From Planctomycetota bacterium (GTDB taxonomy: Bacteria > Planctomycetota > UBA11346), in the NCBI GenBank assembly GCA_007695355.1, contig REDX01000176.1, positions 1 through 60,021 of the forward strand: a stretch of DNA of 60,021 bases, written 5' to 3'. Of this stretch, positions 37,201 through 45,003 are shown piece by piece. Every line of letters begins with the position of its first letter. Positions within the stretch are counted from its first letter, which is position 1. The notes beneath the pieces are model-generated. The model saw only the letters and a list, made by a program, of their open reading frames with translations. It ran no database searches and was not told where the DNA came from. Both the position numbers and the translations under genes were made by a program.

Positions 37201-37666
37201 CCGGGTAGAGCTGCCCTTCACCCTGGCCCTGCATCAATCCTGCCCCCTCGGCCGTCTCCTAAGCGAACACCCCCTCAGCGCATTCCCCGACTACGGCCGG
37301 GGCCTTGATCGGCTCAGCATTCCGCCGGGCTTTTTAAGCGGCGTTATCGACCTGGTGGCCTTCGATCGCGGAGCTTGGCACATCGTGGACTGGAAGAGCA
37401 ATGTCCTGCCCCTGCTCGGCGAGGGCGAGGATCGCCAGCAGCAATTACGGGCCAATATGCAGAGCCACCACTATCCCATCCAATACCACCTCTATGCCCT
37501 TGCCCTTAGCCGGCATCTGCGCCAGCGCGGCCTGGACAGCCTGCCGCAACTCCACTGCCATTACTACTATGCCCGCTATGAAAGCTGGCTCAGCCTGCAG
37601 CCCGAGGCCAGCCTGCTGCAGCGGCTGGATCAGCTGATGGCCGATGGAGGGCGCAGCGATGCCTGA
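34232..37666 (+). CDS. recB: Exodeoxyribonuclease V subunit RecB (helicase-nuclease)
   Basis: 3'-5' helicase and the sole nuclease of RecBCD. 1144 residues. Walker A LLEASAGTGKTYTIAGLV near residue 27, motif Ia MTFTRAATAELRHRIG, Walker B VVLVDEFQDTDPIQWQIL, motif IV region FALDTNYRSDAPLL, motif V RISTIHVSKGLQYPLVFLP, motif VI LLYVALTRAEHALHLFW. The C-terminal nuclease shows FGTALHLVLERAL, GVIDLVAFDRGAWHIVDWKS (Asp, Asp, Lys) and YPIQYHLYALAL, so it looks active. Overlaps recC by four bases and recD by eight. Confidence 0.97.
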   Translation: MSQALPPFQLIGAQAQDLQPGRWLLEASAGTGKTYTIAGLVARLVVETPISLDAMAVMTFTRAATAELRHRIGACLSAVLAAAKGQEVADPLASWLGERARQGPGRERLSRALDALDGASISTIHGFCQRLIGRFSLSLGAPPDLQVMTDDEGWRREWCEDYLRRLPIAPDTKDWACLQTAPSLEQLERWALLLTRNPACLLPPCPPAPDIPAFFAALRAAEPRLQSGPLGGGKLGQQRQARALELLSGASPSESRLKALASIPEGLCKADPSLAELRRQAQALAQLAELQEAHFLHAFRQALGQRLRQGEGGVSHQDLLNGLHAGLHGPQGEALASAIAASYPVVLVDEFQDTDPIQWQILERCFGGPQQRLFLIGDPKQAIYRFRGADLETYLSARESVPPAQRFALDTNYRSDAPLLASLDALYAGHPQPLADPRLNRNPVRAHHPGRLWAAAGEAALPLRATILSTNDSDSNENSLAEDCARACAAEIAHTLQAGWRRGADFAQGQPLRPQDLAVLVPSHRYGALVHRALTALGIMAVCSHRASIFDTCEAAELRALMAAWIDPSHTPTLTSAVACRVAAGTAALSPDQQQQEDLLAHWSAIFHHCGERWRRRGFLAAFTALLDAEDGAGNDGRVRLAQLSGGERSLVNLLQLAELLNAAEGEQQLVPEGLLRWFDASRQGAGEQDAESLQPRLDRDADAVRISTIHVSKGLQYPLVFLPFAWSCRQWQGSKLPLQAGQRQWLLGSGLKSKDDGYYDDRLGEEARLLYVALTRAEHALHLFWASPHMPAMQANRPLALGSPLGWLLLSAGQPLSTLIADWKERIDELTRAGAEALQAAGIACQGPRSAPANSITAIAETPKALPLISGGANPRQRWPSSYSALIRGEPTAERDDDAHLPSLERSGRDDRGWPCGAGFGTALHLVLERALAKAVPSQDFATMAQRLLMEHGITASACELITPSLQALLQKPLPGGTIPLAELPLSHRRVELPFTLALHQSCPLGRLLSEHPLSAFPDYGRGLDRLSIPPGFLSGVIDLVAFDRGAWHIVDWKSNVLPLLGEGEDRQQQLRANMQSHHYPIQYHLYALALSRHLRQRGLDSLPQLHCHYYYARYESWLSLQPEASLLQRLDQLMADGGRSDA

Positions 37667-39482
37667 ATCCAGCGATAGCACCGCGCCACCCCTGCTTGCC
37701 CGCCTGCCCGGCCTGCGCCACGGCCCCGTACTGGCACCCCTGCTCAGCGCCTTGGCACGGGCGGAGGAACAGGGCCACACCGGGCTAAGCCTGCGGCGCT
37801 GGGATCCGCATCGGGGACCAGCCTGCCTGGCCAGTCTGCGCGAACAGCTTGCCAACGACGAGGATCCCGGCGATCGCCCCCTGGTTTTGGTGGACGGGGA
37901 TTGGCTCAGCTCGCGCCGGGCTTGGCAGCACGAATGCCGGCTCGCCAGCGCCCTTGCTCAGCGCGCCAGCCACACCCTTGATCAGCGTTGGAATGCCACC
38001 AGCGCCAAACTGATGCAAGACTTTCTCCCCCCCCATAGCGCCGATCAGGCCCAGGCCCGGGCCGTTGCCACCGCTATTGGTCACGGCCTGAGTCTGATTA
38101 CCGGCGGCCCCGGCCGGGGCAAAACCTGGGTGGCCGGGCTTATTGTCGCCCTGATTACCGCCCTCGAATCAGCCCGCCACCTGCGCATCTGCCTCGCCGC
38201 CCCCACCGGCAAAGCCAGCGCCCGCCTGCGCCAAAGCATTGGCGAGGCCCTGCAGCGCTTTGTCGCCGCCGGCCTCATCGACCAGGCCGGCATGGAACGG
38301 GCCCTCGCCTGGACCAGCACCCTGCACGCCCTGCGCCTGCATCGCGATGCCTCGCAACTGAACCTGCTGATTATCGACGAGTGCTCGATGGCCAATGCGG
38401 CCCTCCTCGGCAGCTGCCTTGATCGCATTCCCCGAGACTGCCAGGTGGTGCTCCTGGGCGATGACCAGCAATTGGCCTCGGTAGAGCCCGGGCGGGTCCT
38501 CGGCGACCTCGCCGCCCTCGGCAGCGCCGCCCCCCAGCCCGCCCTCGCCGCTTGGTGGCGCCAGTACTGGAGCAGCGATGCCCTGCCCCTCGGCGGCCCC
38601 GCCGCCGCGGGCAATGATGCCGGTGATGAAGGAGGCGATGATGCCGGCGCGCCCCATCCCCTCAGCCGAGCCCGGGTGCATCTGCAAACCAATTACCGCT
38701 CGGGCAAAAGTCCCGTGGCCCGTTTTGGCGACGCCATCGCAGCCCATGGGGATGGGACCTGGCAGGATTTACTCAGCACCTGCGATGACCATCTCAGCCA
38801 AGAAGCCTGGATCGCCCGCCGGGACTGCGGCAGTCCGCTGCAGCTCATCGATCACCTGCTCTCCCGCCGGCGCCCCCTGCTCCAGCGCCTCACTCAGGCC
38901 GAGGATCCGGGGCCCGCCCTGGAGAGCTTTCTCGCCCACTGGCTGGTGGTGAGCTGCCTGCGCCAGGGCCCCCTCGGCTCCCGCTCCTTGGCTCAGCTCC
39001 TGGAAGATCGGGCGGCCCATCGGGGCCTCATCCCCTGGCGCGATGAGCAAGGCCATTACCCCGGGCGCCCCATTCTCATCACCCGCAACCAAGGCGATGT
39101 CCATCTGCGTAATGGCGATCTCGGCATTCTCTGGCCCGATGAGCACAGCCGCTGGCAGCTGGTTCTGCGCGATGAACAGGGCGGCCAGCGCCGCGAAGCC
39201 CTGCACCGCATTGCCGCCTGGGAAAGCGGCTTGGTGATGACCGTGCATAAGGCCCAGGGCAGCCAGGCCAGCGAGGTAGACCTCATTGGCCCCGGCGACG
39301 ACCAGCCCCAACACCCCCTCTGGACCCGAGAACTGCTCTACACCGCCGCCACCCGCGCCCAAGCACGCCTCATGCTCCACGCCAGCCTACCCAGCTTACA
39401 GCAGGCCATCACCACCCACATCCAGCGCCACTCCGGCCTCGCCCGCGCCCTCCGGCGCCCGTGGGTCAAATCGGTATTCTAG
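37659..39482 (+). CDS. recD: Exodeoxyribonuclease V subunit RecD (5'-3' helicase)
   Basis: SF1B helicase subunit of RecBCD. 607 residues from ATG 37659 (MPESSDSTAPP), chosen because GGAGG lies about nine bases upstream; an ATG five codons earlier is also in frame. Walker A SLITGGPGRGKTWVAGLI near residue 148 (Arg replaces the more common Thr), CLAAPTGKASARLRQS, Walker B LLIIDECSMAN, VLLGDDQQLASVEPG, and the C-terminal MTVHKAQGSQASEVDLIG and LLYTAATRAQARLML. A Gly/Asp-rich insert (about residues 320-345) is unusual. Last gene of the operon. Confidence 0.95.
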   Translation: MPESSDSTAPPLLARLPGLRHGPVLAPLLSALARAEEQGHTGLSLRRWDPHRGPACLASLREQLANDEDPGDRPLVLVDGDWLSSRRAWQHECRLASALAQRASHTLDQRWNATSAKLMQDFLPPHSADQAQARAVATAIGHGLSLITGGPGRGKTWVAGLIVALITALESARHLRICLAAPTGKASARLRQSIGEALQRFVAAGLIDQAGMERALAWTSTLHALRLHRDASQLNLLIIDECSMANAALLGSCLDRIPRDCQVVLLGDDQQLASVEPGRVLGDLAALGSAAPQPALAAWWRQYWSSDALPLGGPAAAGNDAGDEGGDDAGAPHPLSRARVHLQTNYRSGKSPVARFGDAIAAHGDGTWQDLLSTCDDHLSQEAWIARRDCGSPLQLIDHLLSRRRPLLQRLTQAEDPGPALESFLAHWLVVSCLRQGPLGSRSLAQLLEDRAAHRGLIPWRDEQGHYPGRPILITRNQGDVHLRNGDLGILWPDEHSRWQLVLRDEQGGQRREALHRIAAWESGLVMTVHKAQGSQASEVDLIGPGDDQPQHPLWTRELLYTAATRAQARLMLHASLPSLQQAITTHIQRHSGLARALRRPWVKSVF

Positions 39483-39549
39483 CAAGCATCCATGGGCGCC
39501 GCACCGCCGCCTGCATTACATGCGTGTTCCTAGGCTTTGTTATTGTCTT

Positions 39550-40131
39550 TTAATTTGCTGTCTGGATATTCACTAGATGCAGCAGCCGATAGTACTGGGC
39601 AATTAAAGTAAGCATTTCCTCCTGATCGGGCAGTTCATGATAGATCTCAAAAATACCATCATCCAAGCGGGCGAAAACATGAACAACTTTTCCTCCCCGA
39701 GTAAACCTTTCATTCCTCAAAGGAATCTTTGAGAGGAAATCCGTTGTTATAAGGCCTTTCATCATTAAAGCATCAGTGTCGTTCAGCGAGACTGTTTGTG
39801 GGCCAGTAAACTCCCCGCTTCTATTATGCGTAGTTACCTCACCCGTATTGAAATCCAATAAAACCAAGGGAACAGGGGCACCACGACTTGAAACACGCAT
39901 GATTAAGACATCTTGCTTGGGGAGCTCGATCCTGTAGCCAGGAAACATTTCGTAATATTCTTTTCCGTTTTCCAAGATGATCGACTCACTACTAAGGCTG
40001 GGGCCGTAGACCACTGAACTCTTAAAATGGTCATCCCATTCGCCGACGGACACACCGCTTCTTGAGGAGCACCCAAACATGCATGTGAGTGCAAATAGTA
40101 TGGCTGTCCGAATCACGATTGACCGCCCCAT
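39550..40131 (-). CDS. Lipoprotein of unknown function with atypically low GC
   Basis: 193 residues from ATG 40131 (MGRSIVIRTAILFALTCMFGCSS), preceded by AAAGGAGG. The signal ends in a lipobox-like MFGC. The rest is beta-rich with no family I recognise (YEMFPGYRIELPKQDVLIMR, VVHVFARLDDGIFEIYHELP). Base composition is visibly more AT-rich than both neighbours, and codons such as TTA, ATA and AAA are common, which suggests recent acquisition. Convergent with recD, upstream of the glgB stop on the same strand. Confidence 0.75.
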   Translation of the reverse strand: MGRSIVIRTAILFALTCMFGCSSRSGVSVGEWDDHFKSSVVYGPSLSSESIILENGKEYYEMFPGYRIELPKQDVLIMRVSSRGAPVPLVLLDFNTGEVTTHNRSGEFTGPQTVSLNDTDALMMKGLITTDFLSKIPLRNERFTRGGKVVHVFARLDDGIFEIYHELPDQEEMLTLIAQYYRLLHLVNIQTAN

Positions 40132-40188
40132 TCTCACCCTCCTTTGCGACTGCTCGCTGGACCAATCCGCCAGGGCCTAGGTATCCGT

Positions 40189-42369
40189 CTACTCGGGGCT
40201 GGCGAGGAAGGTTACTGAGAGCGGGGCCAGGGGGAGGCGCAGGGTGGCTGGCCAGCTACCCAGGCGCTCGTCGGTGGAGGCGACTACCATCATACTCGCA
40301 CCCTGGCCGGAGCCGCCAAAGCGCTGGTCGTCGGAATTGAGGAGGACTTCCCAGGCCCCGGCCCGAGATGCGCCCAGGGGGTAGGCGTGGCGGGCGACGG
40401 GGGTGAAATTGCAGACCACCAAGACATCGCGCTGGCCGGGGGCCTTGCGCATAAAGGCGAGGATGGACTCGCGGGCGTTTTCGCAGTCCACCCATTGAAA
40501 GCCTTCGCGGCTATCGTCGGCGGCGTGAAGGGCGGGCTCGGCGGCGTAGAGGGCCAGGGCTTCGCCCAGCCAACGGCAGAGGGCAGCGCGTTCGGGGTAT
40601 TCACCTTCGTGCCAGTCGAGGGAGCGGGCCCAGGCCCATTCTCGGCCCTGGCCAATTTCGGCGCCCTGGAATAAGAGTTTGCGGCCTGGCACGCCAACCT
40701 GATAGCCATAGAGCAGGCGCAGGCTGGCCAAACGCTGTCCGTAGTCGCCGCGCATTTTATCCAAAAGCGAGCCCTTACCGTGCACCACTTCATCGTGGGA
40801 CAGGGGCAGGATCCAGCGCTCGTCGTAGGCATACCATTGGTGGAAGGTAATCCGATCGTGAACCCCGGCGCGCATGAGCGGATCTTCGGCGAGGTAGCGC
40901 AGGGTATCGTGCATCCAGCCCATATTCCACTTAAGATCAAAGCCCAGGCCCTGCCATTCGGTGGGCGCGGTGGTGCCCTGCCAGGCGGTGCTTTCCTCGG
41001 CGCACATAACCACCCCGGCAAAGAGGTGATGCACGGTGCCATTGAGTTCTTGCAGGAAGCTCACCGCTTCCAGATTCGCATTGCCGCCCTCGACATTGGG
41101 GATCCATTCCCCTTCGCGGCGATCGTAATTGCGGTAAAGCATGGCGCTCACCGCATCCACCCGCAGGCCGTCGACGTGGAATTCGCGCAGCCAGAAAAGC
41201 GCTGAGCCCAAGAGGAAATTCCGCACTTCATTGCGCTTATAATTGAAGATGAGGGTGCCCCACTCGCGGTGCTCACCCTCGCGGGGATCGGCGTATTCAA
41301 AGCAGGGGCTGCCGTCGAAGCGGCCCAGGGCAAAGCCGTCCTTGGGGAAGTGGGCGGGGACAAAGTCGACAATCACGCCAATGCCAGCGGCATGCAGACG
41401 GTCGATGAGATACTTGAGCTGGGCCGGTGAACCATGCCGCGAGTTGGGGGCGTAATAGCCAGACACCTGATAGCCCCAGGATCCTTCATAGGGATGGGCG
41501 CTGAGGGGGAGGAATTCGACATGGGTAAAATGACAGGCTTGGCAATGCTCAACCAAGCGCTGGGCCAATTCCTCCCAGCTGAGGTGCCGGTTTTCTTCGC
41601 CGCGCTGCCAAGAACCGGGATGCACCTCGTAAATGGCCATCGGCCGATGCTGCCAATCGTTGGCGGCGCGCCGCTGCATCCAGGCATCGTCCTGCCATTG
41701 GTAGGGCTCATCGGCGGGAATAATGCTGGCGGTGGCGGGGGGAATTTCGCATTCCCGGGCGAAGGGATCGGCCTTGGCCTCTACCCGGCCATCGGCGCCG
41801 AGGATTTCGTATTTATAACGCTCACCGGCGCCAATGCCGGGAATAAAGATTTCCCAAACCCCATAGGGGTGACGACAGCGCATGGGGTGGTAACGGCCAT
41901 CAAAGCCATTCCAATCACCCATCACGCAAACCCGCCGCGCCTGCGGCGCCCATACCGCAAAGCGTACCCCGGGGCAGCCATCGACCACCGCCTGCCGCGA
42001 GCCCATAAACTGTTCAAGGTGGTGGTGCTGGCCGGCATGAAAGCGTTCGAGGTCGAAATCCGCCAATTGCGGCCAGAAGGCGAAGGGATCGGCCACTTCG
42101 CTTTGACTACCATCGCCCCAGTTTACTTTCAGGAGGTAAGCGCCTTCGGGACGCAAATCGCCCAGGGCGCCCCACCATAGACCGCAGTCGTGGGCACAGG
42201 CCAGGGACATAGAAGCGCCACTGGGCCAATGCGCGGTCACCGTTACGGCGCCGCGTAGGAGGGTGCGCAGCTCCCAGCCGCTGGCGCTTTCCTGGAGACC
42301 AAGGTGGGCAAAGGGGTCGCCGCAGCGGGCGCAGGCGACATCATTTATGGTGGCGTGATCAAGGGGCAT
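40189..42369 (-). CDS. glgB: 1,4-alpha-glucan branching enzyme
   Basis: GH13 enzyme that introduces alpha-1,6 branches into glycogen. 726 residues, normal for GlgB. N-terminal CBM48-like part (VRFAVWAPQARRVCVMGDWN), then the catalytic barrel: EVHPGSWQRG, FLPLSAHPYEGSWGYQ, nucleophile Asp in FHVDGLRVDAVSAML near residue 400, acid/base Glu in VVMCAEESTAWQG near 456, and LPLSHDEVVHGKGSLLDKM. C-terminal all-beta domain ends LSVTFLASPE. A CARCGDPF motif near residue 13 is an unusual N-terminal addition. No other glycogen genes are in the window. Confidence 0.95.
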   Translation of the reverse strand: MPLDHATINDVACARCGDPFAHLGLQESASGWELRTLLRGAVTVTAHWPSGASMSLACAHDCGLWWGALGDLRPEGAYLLKVNWGDGSQSEVADPFAFWPQLADFDLERFHAGQHHHLEQFMGSRQAVVDGCPGVRFAVWAPQARRVCVMGDWNGFDGRYHPMRCRHPYGVWEIFIPGIGAGERYKYEILGADGRVEAKADPFARECEIPPATASIIPADEPYQWQDDAWMQRRAANDWQHRPMAIYEVHPGSWQRGEENRHLSWEELAQRLVEHCQACHFTHVEFLPLSAHPYEGSWGYQVSGYYAPNSRHGSPAQLKYLIDRLHAAGIGVIVDFVPAHFPKDGFALGRFDGSPCFEYADPREGEHREWGTLIFNYKRNEVRNFLLGSALFWLREFHVDGLRVDAVSAMLYRNYDRREGEWIPNVEGGNANLEAVSFLQELNGTVHHLFAGVVMCAEESTAWQGTTAPTEWQGLGFDLKWNMGWMHDTLRYLAEDPLMRAGVHDRITFHQWYAYDERWILPLSHDEVVHGKGSLLDKMRGDYGQRLASLRLLYGYQVGVPGRKLLFQGAEIGQGREWAWARSLDWHEGEYPERAALCRWLGEALALYAAEPALHAADDSREGFQWVDCENARESILAFMRKAPGQRDVLVVCNFTPVARHAYPLGASRAGAWEVLLNSDDQRFGGSGQGASMMVVASTDERLGSWPATLRLPLAPLSVTFLASPE

Positions 42370-42414
42370 GGCTTAAGCCTAGGGCCTGGGACGGCAATGA
42401 GAACGGGCAACCGG

Positions 42415-42576
42415 CGTGACATCCCAGGGCGACTCAAAGCTCGTCCCTGGGATCGCCGAGTTGCACTCGGCAAGGTCACCGTGAACCAACCAGTGGATAT
42501 TTTGCCTCAATATGACTCTGTAAATTAGGCTTCATTTTTCTTTCTGACGAGCTTTGAGTGGCCCTGCGTGACATCC
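42415..42576. mobile_element. MITE copy 2 (142 bp, 42425-42566) with 10-bp target duplication
   Basis: Same element as at 29179-29320 in the opposite orientation; reading both strands I count only two differences in 142 positions. The terminal inverted repeats are CAGGGCGACTCAAAGCTCGT and its partner ending CGAGCTTTGAGTGGCCCTG. Flanks are CGTGACATCC on both sides (42415-42424 and 42567-42576), a different 10-bp duplication from copy 1, proving independent insertion. It sits in the 323-bp region between divergent glgB and the AEC permease gene. The rest of that gap (42577-42692) shows no ORF or clear promoter. Confidence 0.88.
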
Positions 42577-42692
42577 ACGCAGCACTCTCAGGGCGAGGAT
42601 GCGGCTGCTGCCCTTTCTTTGCCAAGAGATGTCTTCGCCGATGAAAAAGGCCATGGCAGGCAGGGCGGCATCGCCAGCAATGCCCTTGCGCC

Positions 42693-43691
42693 ATGCCGAT
42701 GGGCCTTCACCCTGCGCCCATGGATGGGGAAACGACACACTTTCTGGCCATGCTGGGGGCCATCGCCCCGGTCTTTTTAGTCATTGCCGTTGGCCGCCTA
42801 GTCGCCTGGAAGGGCATGCTTGGCGAGGTGGGGATCCAGGAACTCACCCGCCTGCTTTACTGGGTCTGCCTGCCGGCCCTCTTAATCGATCGCCTAGGCC
42901 GGGATTTACCCCCCGCCGGGAGCATCGTTTCTGCCTCGATGATGGGTGTTTTCGCCTGCGTCGCTGTGGCCGGACTGATGCTTGTAGCCACCAGAGATCA
43001 AGCCCCGGCCCAGCGCGGGGCAATTATCAATGGCGCCTTTCGTATGAATGGTGCCTTTGTCGGCCTGCCGGTGATCGCCCTATTGGCCACCCAAGGCGGG
43101 CCCGAGAGCGCTGATTTAAGCGCCCGCTATTTATTGATTATGGCGGTGATGGTGCCCTTTACCAATGCCCTGGCAGTGCTGGCCTTTCTCATTCCCGGGC
43201 GGGGGGTAAGCGCCGCATCGATGACCCGCTGCCTGGCTGAAGTCCTGCGCAATCCGATTATTATCGCCTCCGCCCTGGGAGTTGCGATTGCCGCCACCAT
43301 CGGCTCGCGTCTGGCAGAAAGCCCGCCGGGGGCGGCGATAACCTTCCTTGGCGATGCCAGCATTCCCCTCGCCCTGCTTCTCGCCGGGGCAACGCTGGAT
43401 CTGCGTTTAATGATTTCCGGCCTGCGCCGTCTCTGTGCCATTTCGGCGGTGAAGCTGCTATTGGCCCCGGCCCTCGGCTGGGGGTTGTGCTGGTGGTGGG
43501 AACTGGATCTCGCCACCACCCTGGCCCTGGTCGTCCTCCTGGGATCGCCAACGGCGGTGAGCGCGGTGCCGATGGCCCGGCAGCTGGGCGGCGACGAGCG
43601 CCTGCTGGCGGCGATCGTCGTCACCACCACCCTCTTTGCGCCCTTTACTCTGCTACTCTGGCTTATGGCCGTTGCCGCCCTCGGATCCTAA
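42693..43691 (+). CDS. AEC-family (auxin efflux carrier-like) transporter
   Basis: Inner-membrane secondary transporter of the AEC/BASS-like fold, substrate unknown (family members move malate, malonate or other organic acids). About 332 residues with ten predicted helices: FLAMLGAIAPVFLVIAVGRL, RLLYWVCLPALLIDRL (conserved NxxxxPxL-type position), RGAIINGAFRMNGAFVGLPV, RNPIIIASALGVAIA, LGDASIPLALLLAGATLDL, LGSPTAVSAVPMARQLGGD. Three in-frame ATGs (42693, 42699, 42720) lack a clear ribosome-binding site; the last fits the family start best. Its stop codon lies inside a 14-bp direct repeat that brackets the next unit. Confidence 0.9.
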   Translation: MPMGLHPAPMDGETTHFLAMLGAIAPVFLVIAVGRLVAWKGMLGEVGIQELTRLLYWVCLPALLIDRLGRDLPPAGSIVSASMMGVFACVAVAGLMLVATRDQAPAQRGAIINGAFRMNGAFVGLPVIALLATQGGPESADLSARYLLIMAVMVPFTNALAVLAFLIPGRGVSAASMTRCLAEVLRNPIIIASALGVAIAATIGSRLAESPPGAAITFLGDASIPLALLLAGATLDLRLMISGLRRLCAISAVKLLLAPALGWGLCWWWELDLATTLALVVLLGSPTAVSAVPMARQLGGDERLLAAIVVTTTLFAPFTLLLWLMAVAALGS

Positions 43692-43720
43692 CCCCAATAT
43701 GGTTCTTTTCTAAGGGAGAT

Positions 43721-43975
43721 CGTCGCGGTTAACAGGCGCAACGGAGCGCTTAGACGAATGAGCGTAGGAGCGGATGGTGGCAATCGAGGCAATCGCTTTG
43801 GCGAGGCTTGGTGCGGGTGACCGTCGTGGTGAACACGCAAGACGGAGCGATTGGGCGATTGTCACGATTGAGCTATTGCGGCGATTGCGCGTCGGGGGCG
43901 GATGGCGGCAATCGAGGCAATCGAGGCAATCGAGGCAATCGCTTTAGCGCGGCTTAATGCGTGGGCGAGGCTTGG
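43721..43975. repeat. Duplicated repeat module with GGCAATCGA expansion upstream of the S23-type gene
   Basis: Two related segments lie in tandem. One begins CGTCGCGGTTAACA (43721) and runs to GGCGAGGCTTGG (43800-43811); the other begins CGTCGTGGTGAACA (43823) and ends with the same GGCGAGGCTTGG (43964-43975). Both contain GGCGGATGG/GGAGCGGATGG followed by GGCAATCGA units: two in the first copy, four in the second, with 9-bp periodicity. No convincing ORF is present in the 442 bp before the gene at 44134; frames open here are repeat artefacts. Confidence 0.7.
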
Positions 43976-44133
43976 GGCGACTCCCTCGCGCACAACGCCT
44001 ACGGGACGGCTCCTGTCTACGCCCAGCGTACCACCCATGCTCGCTGTAAAGGCTGCCCTCGCGGTGCTCGGCGCTGCGCGGCCTTGACAGCTGCGCGTGG
44101 GCGGTCCGCCGAGCTCCGAAAGGAGCCTCAACC

Positions 44134-44475
44134 ATGGCACGATTCCACCAGCTTCGCATCTACCACCTAGCACGACAAGTCCTGCGGGAGGTCGTTACCA
44201 TTACCGAAGAAAACAAAGGATGTGGCGATCTGCATAGTCAGATACGACGGGCTGCCATATCAGTCATTAGTAACATCTGCGAAGGATGTTCTGCCGGAAA
44301 CGATGTGCAATTTGCCCGCTACCTGCGCATAGCACGGGCATCCTGCAACGAAGTCCAAGGACAACTGGATATACTCTGCGATCTGGGATCCATCGAGCCC
44401 GATCACGAAGCGATTGATCGCTGTGATCACCTCGGAAGATCAATCAGCTCCCTCATCCGCCGCTTAAGCGGATGA
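44134..44475 (+). CDS. Four-helix-bundle protein of the S23 / 23S rRNA intervening-sequence family
   Basis: 113 residues starting MARFHQLRIYHLARQVLREV, with LHSQIRRAAISVISNICEG and QFARYLRIARASCNEVQGQL, the recognisable core of the S23/IVS four-helix-bundle family (about 115-120 residues, pentameric in the related DGR accessory protein Avd). Despite the name it is not a ribosomal protein here; no rRNA or reverse transcriptase is nearby. Function of free-standing members is unknown; a nucleic-acid-binding role is suggested by the Avd relative. Ribosome-binding site AAAGGAGC upstream of ATG 44134. The 3' end overlaps a strong terminator. Confidence 0.88.
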   Translation: MARFHQLRIYHLARQVLREVVTITEENKGCGDLHSQIRRAAISVISNICEGCSAGNDVQFARYLRIARASCNEVQGQLDILCDLGSIEPDHEAIDRCDHLGRSISSLIRRLSG

Positions 44476-44486
44476 GGGAGCTTTTC
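44446..44486 (+). terminator. Rho-independent terminator overlapping the end of the S23-type gene
   Basis: AGCTCCCTCATCCGC (44446-44460) pairs perfectly over 15 bp with GCGGATGAGGGAGCT (44468-44482) around a 7-base loop, followed by TTTT. The stop codon of the gene is within the right arm. Confidence 0.85.
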
Positions 44487-44544
44487 CGCTCGTTAAGCGA
44501 ACAGACGGATCCTAACCCCGCAGCGAAAACAACGTAAGGATTAT

Positions 44545-45003
44545 ATGACTACCTCGATCCCCCCCGAATCCGAAGCGCAAGTTCCCCAGCCCGGCCAGCG
44601 ACGCTGGAATTGGATGCTTTGGATCCCCCTTATCGCTGTTGCCCTATGGCTGGGGGCGCGCTGGATTACGCCCAAAATGGATGCGAGTCAGCCCACCCCC
44701 TCGGCCTTAAGCGAGCACCTCCAGGCCACCGGCTTTACCTTGGTAAGCATGGGCGCGGAATGGTGCGGTGCCTGCCGGCGCCTTGACCCAGAGATTACCG
44801 CCCTCTCCGCAGCCAGGCCGGAGGTTCGGGTGATTAAAATCGATATCGACGCCGATCCTGCCATCGCCCAGCATTACCAGGTGCGCATGATTCCCGCCAT
44901 GCTGCTTTTCCGCGATGGCGAACTGGTTGATCACCACGTCGGTGTACGCAGCGTGGCTGGCCTCAAGCGCTGGATTGATGAGCACCGCAGCCCTGAGTCC
45001 TAG
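44545..45003 (+). CDS. Membrane-anchored thioredoxin-like protein
   Basis: 152 residues: cytoplasmic tail, one membrane helix (WNWMLWIPLIAVALWLGARW), then a thioredoxin fold in the periplasm with active site GAEWCGACRRLDPE (CGAC) and the cis-proline loop QVRMIPAMLLFRDGEL. Likely a disulfide reductase or oxidant-protection protein of the envelope; partner unknown. TAAGGA lies before ATG 44545. Its stop codon TAG is part of a CCTAG repeat that flanks the inverted-repeat element downstream. Confidence 0.9.
   Translation: MTTSIPPESEAQVPQPGQRRWNWMLWIPLIAVALWLGARWITPKMDASQPTPSALSEHLQATGFTLVSMGAEWCGACRRLDPEITALSAARPEVRVIKIDIDADPAIAQHYQVRMIPAMLLFRDGELVDHHVGVRSVAGLKRWIDEHRSPES

Larger units (their letters stand above)
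43682..44519. mobile_element. Putative mobile unit carrying an S23-type four-helix-bundle gene, bracketed by 14-bp direct repeats
   Basis: CGGATCCTAACCCC is present at 43682-43695 and 44506-44519. Removing one copy plus the 810 bp between would leave the permease stop about 30 bp before the thioredoxin start, a normal tight junction. The unit holds a duplicated non-coding repeat module, a four-helix-bundle gene with a good ribosome-binding site and a perfect 15-bp terminator, and no transposase. The repeats look like a target duplication, but recombination between pre-existing repeats is an alternative. Confidence 0.6.

Noticed and set aside
29169-42576. The two inverted MITE copies as ends of a composite transposon
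   Set aside because: Each copy has its own distinct 10-bp target duplication, and the DNA between them includes recBCD and glgB in normal order.
43895-43945. GGCAATCGA repeats as a CRISPR array
   Set aside because: Units are 9 bp, directly abutting and without spacers; no cas genes are present.
44134-44475. Annotation as ribosomal protein S23 or as a diversity-generating retroelement Avd
   Set aside because: No rRNA operon, reverse transcriptase, template repeat or variable protein lies nearby; only the four-helix-bundle family assignment is supported.
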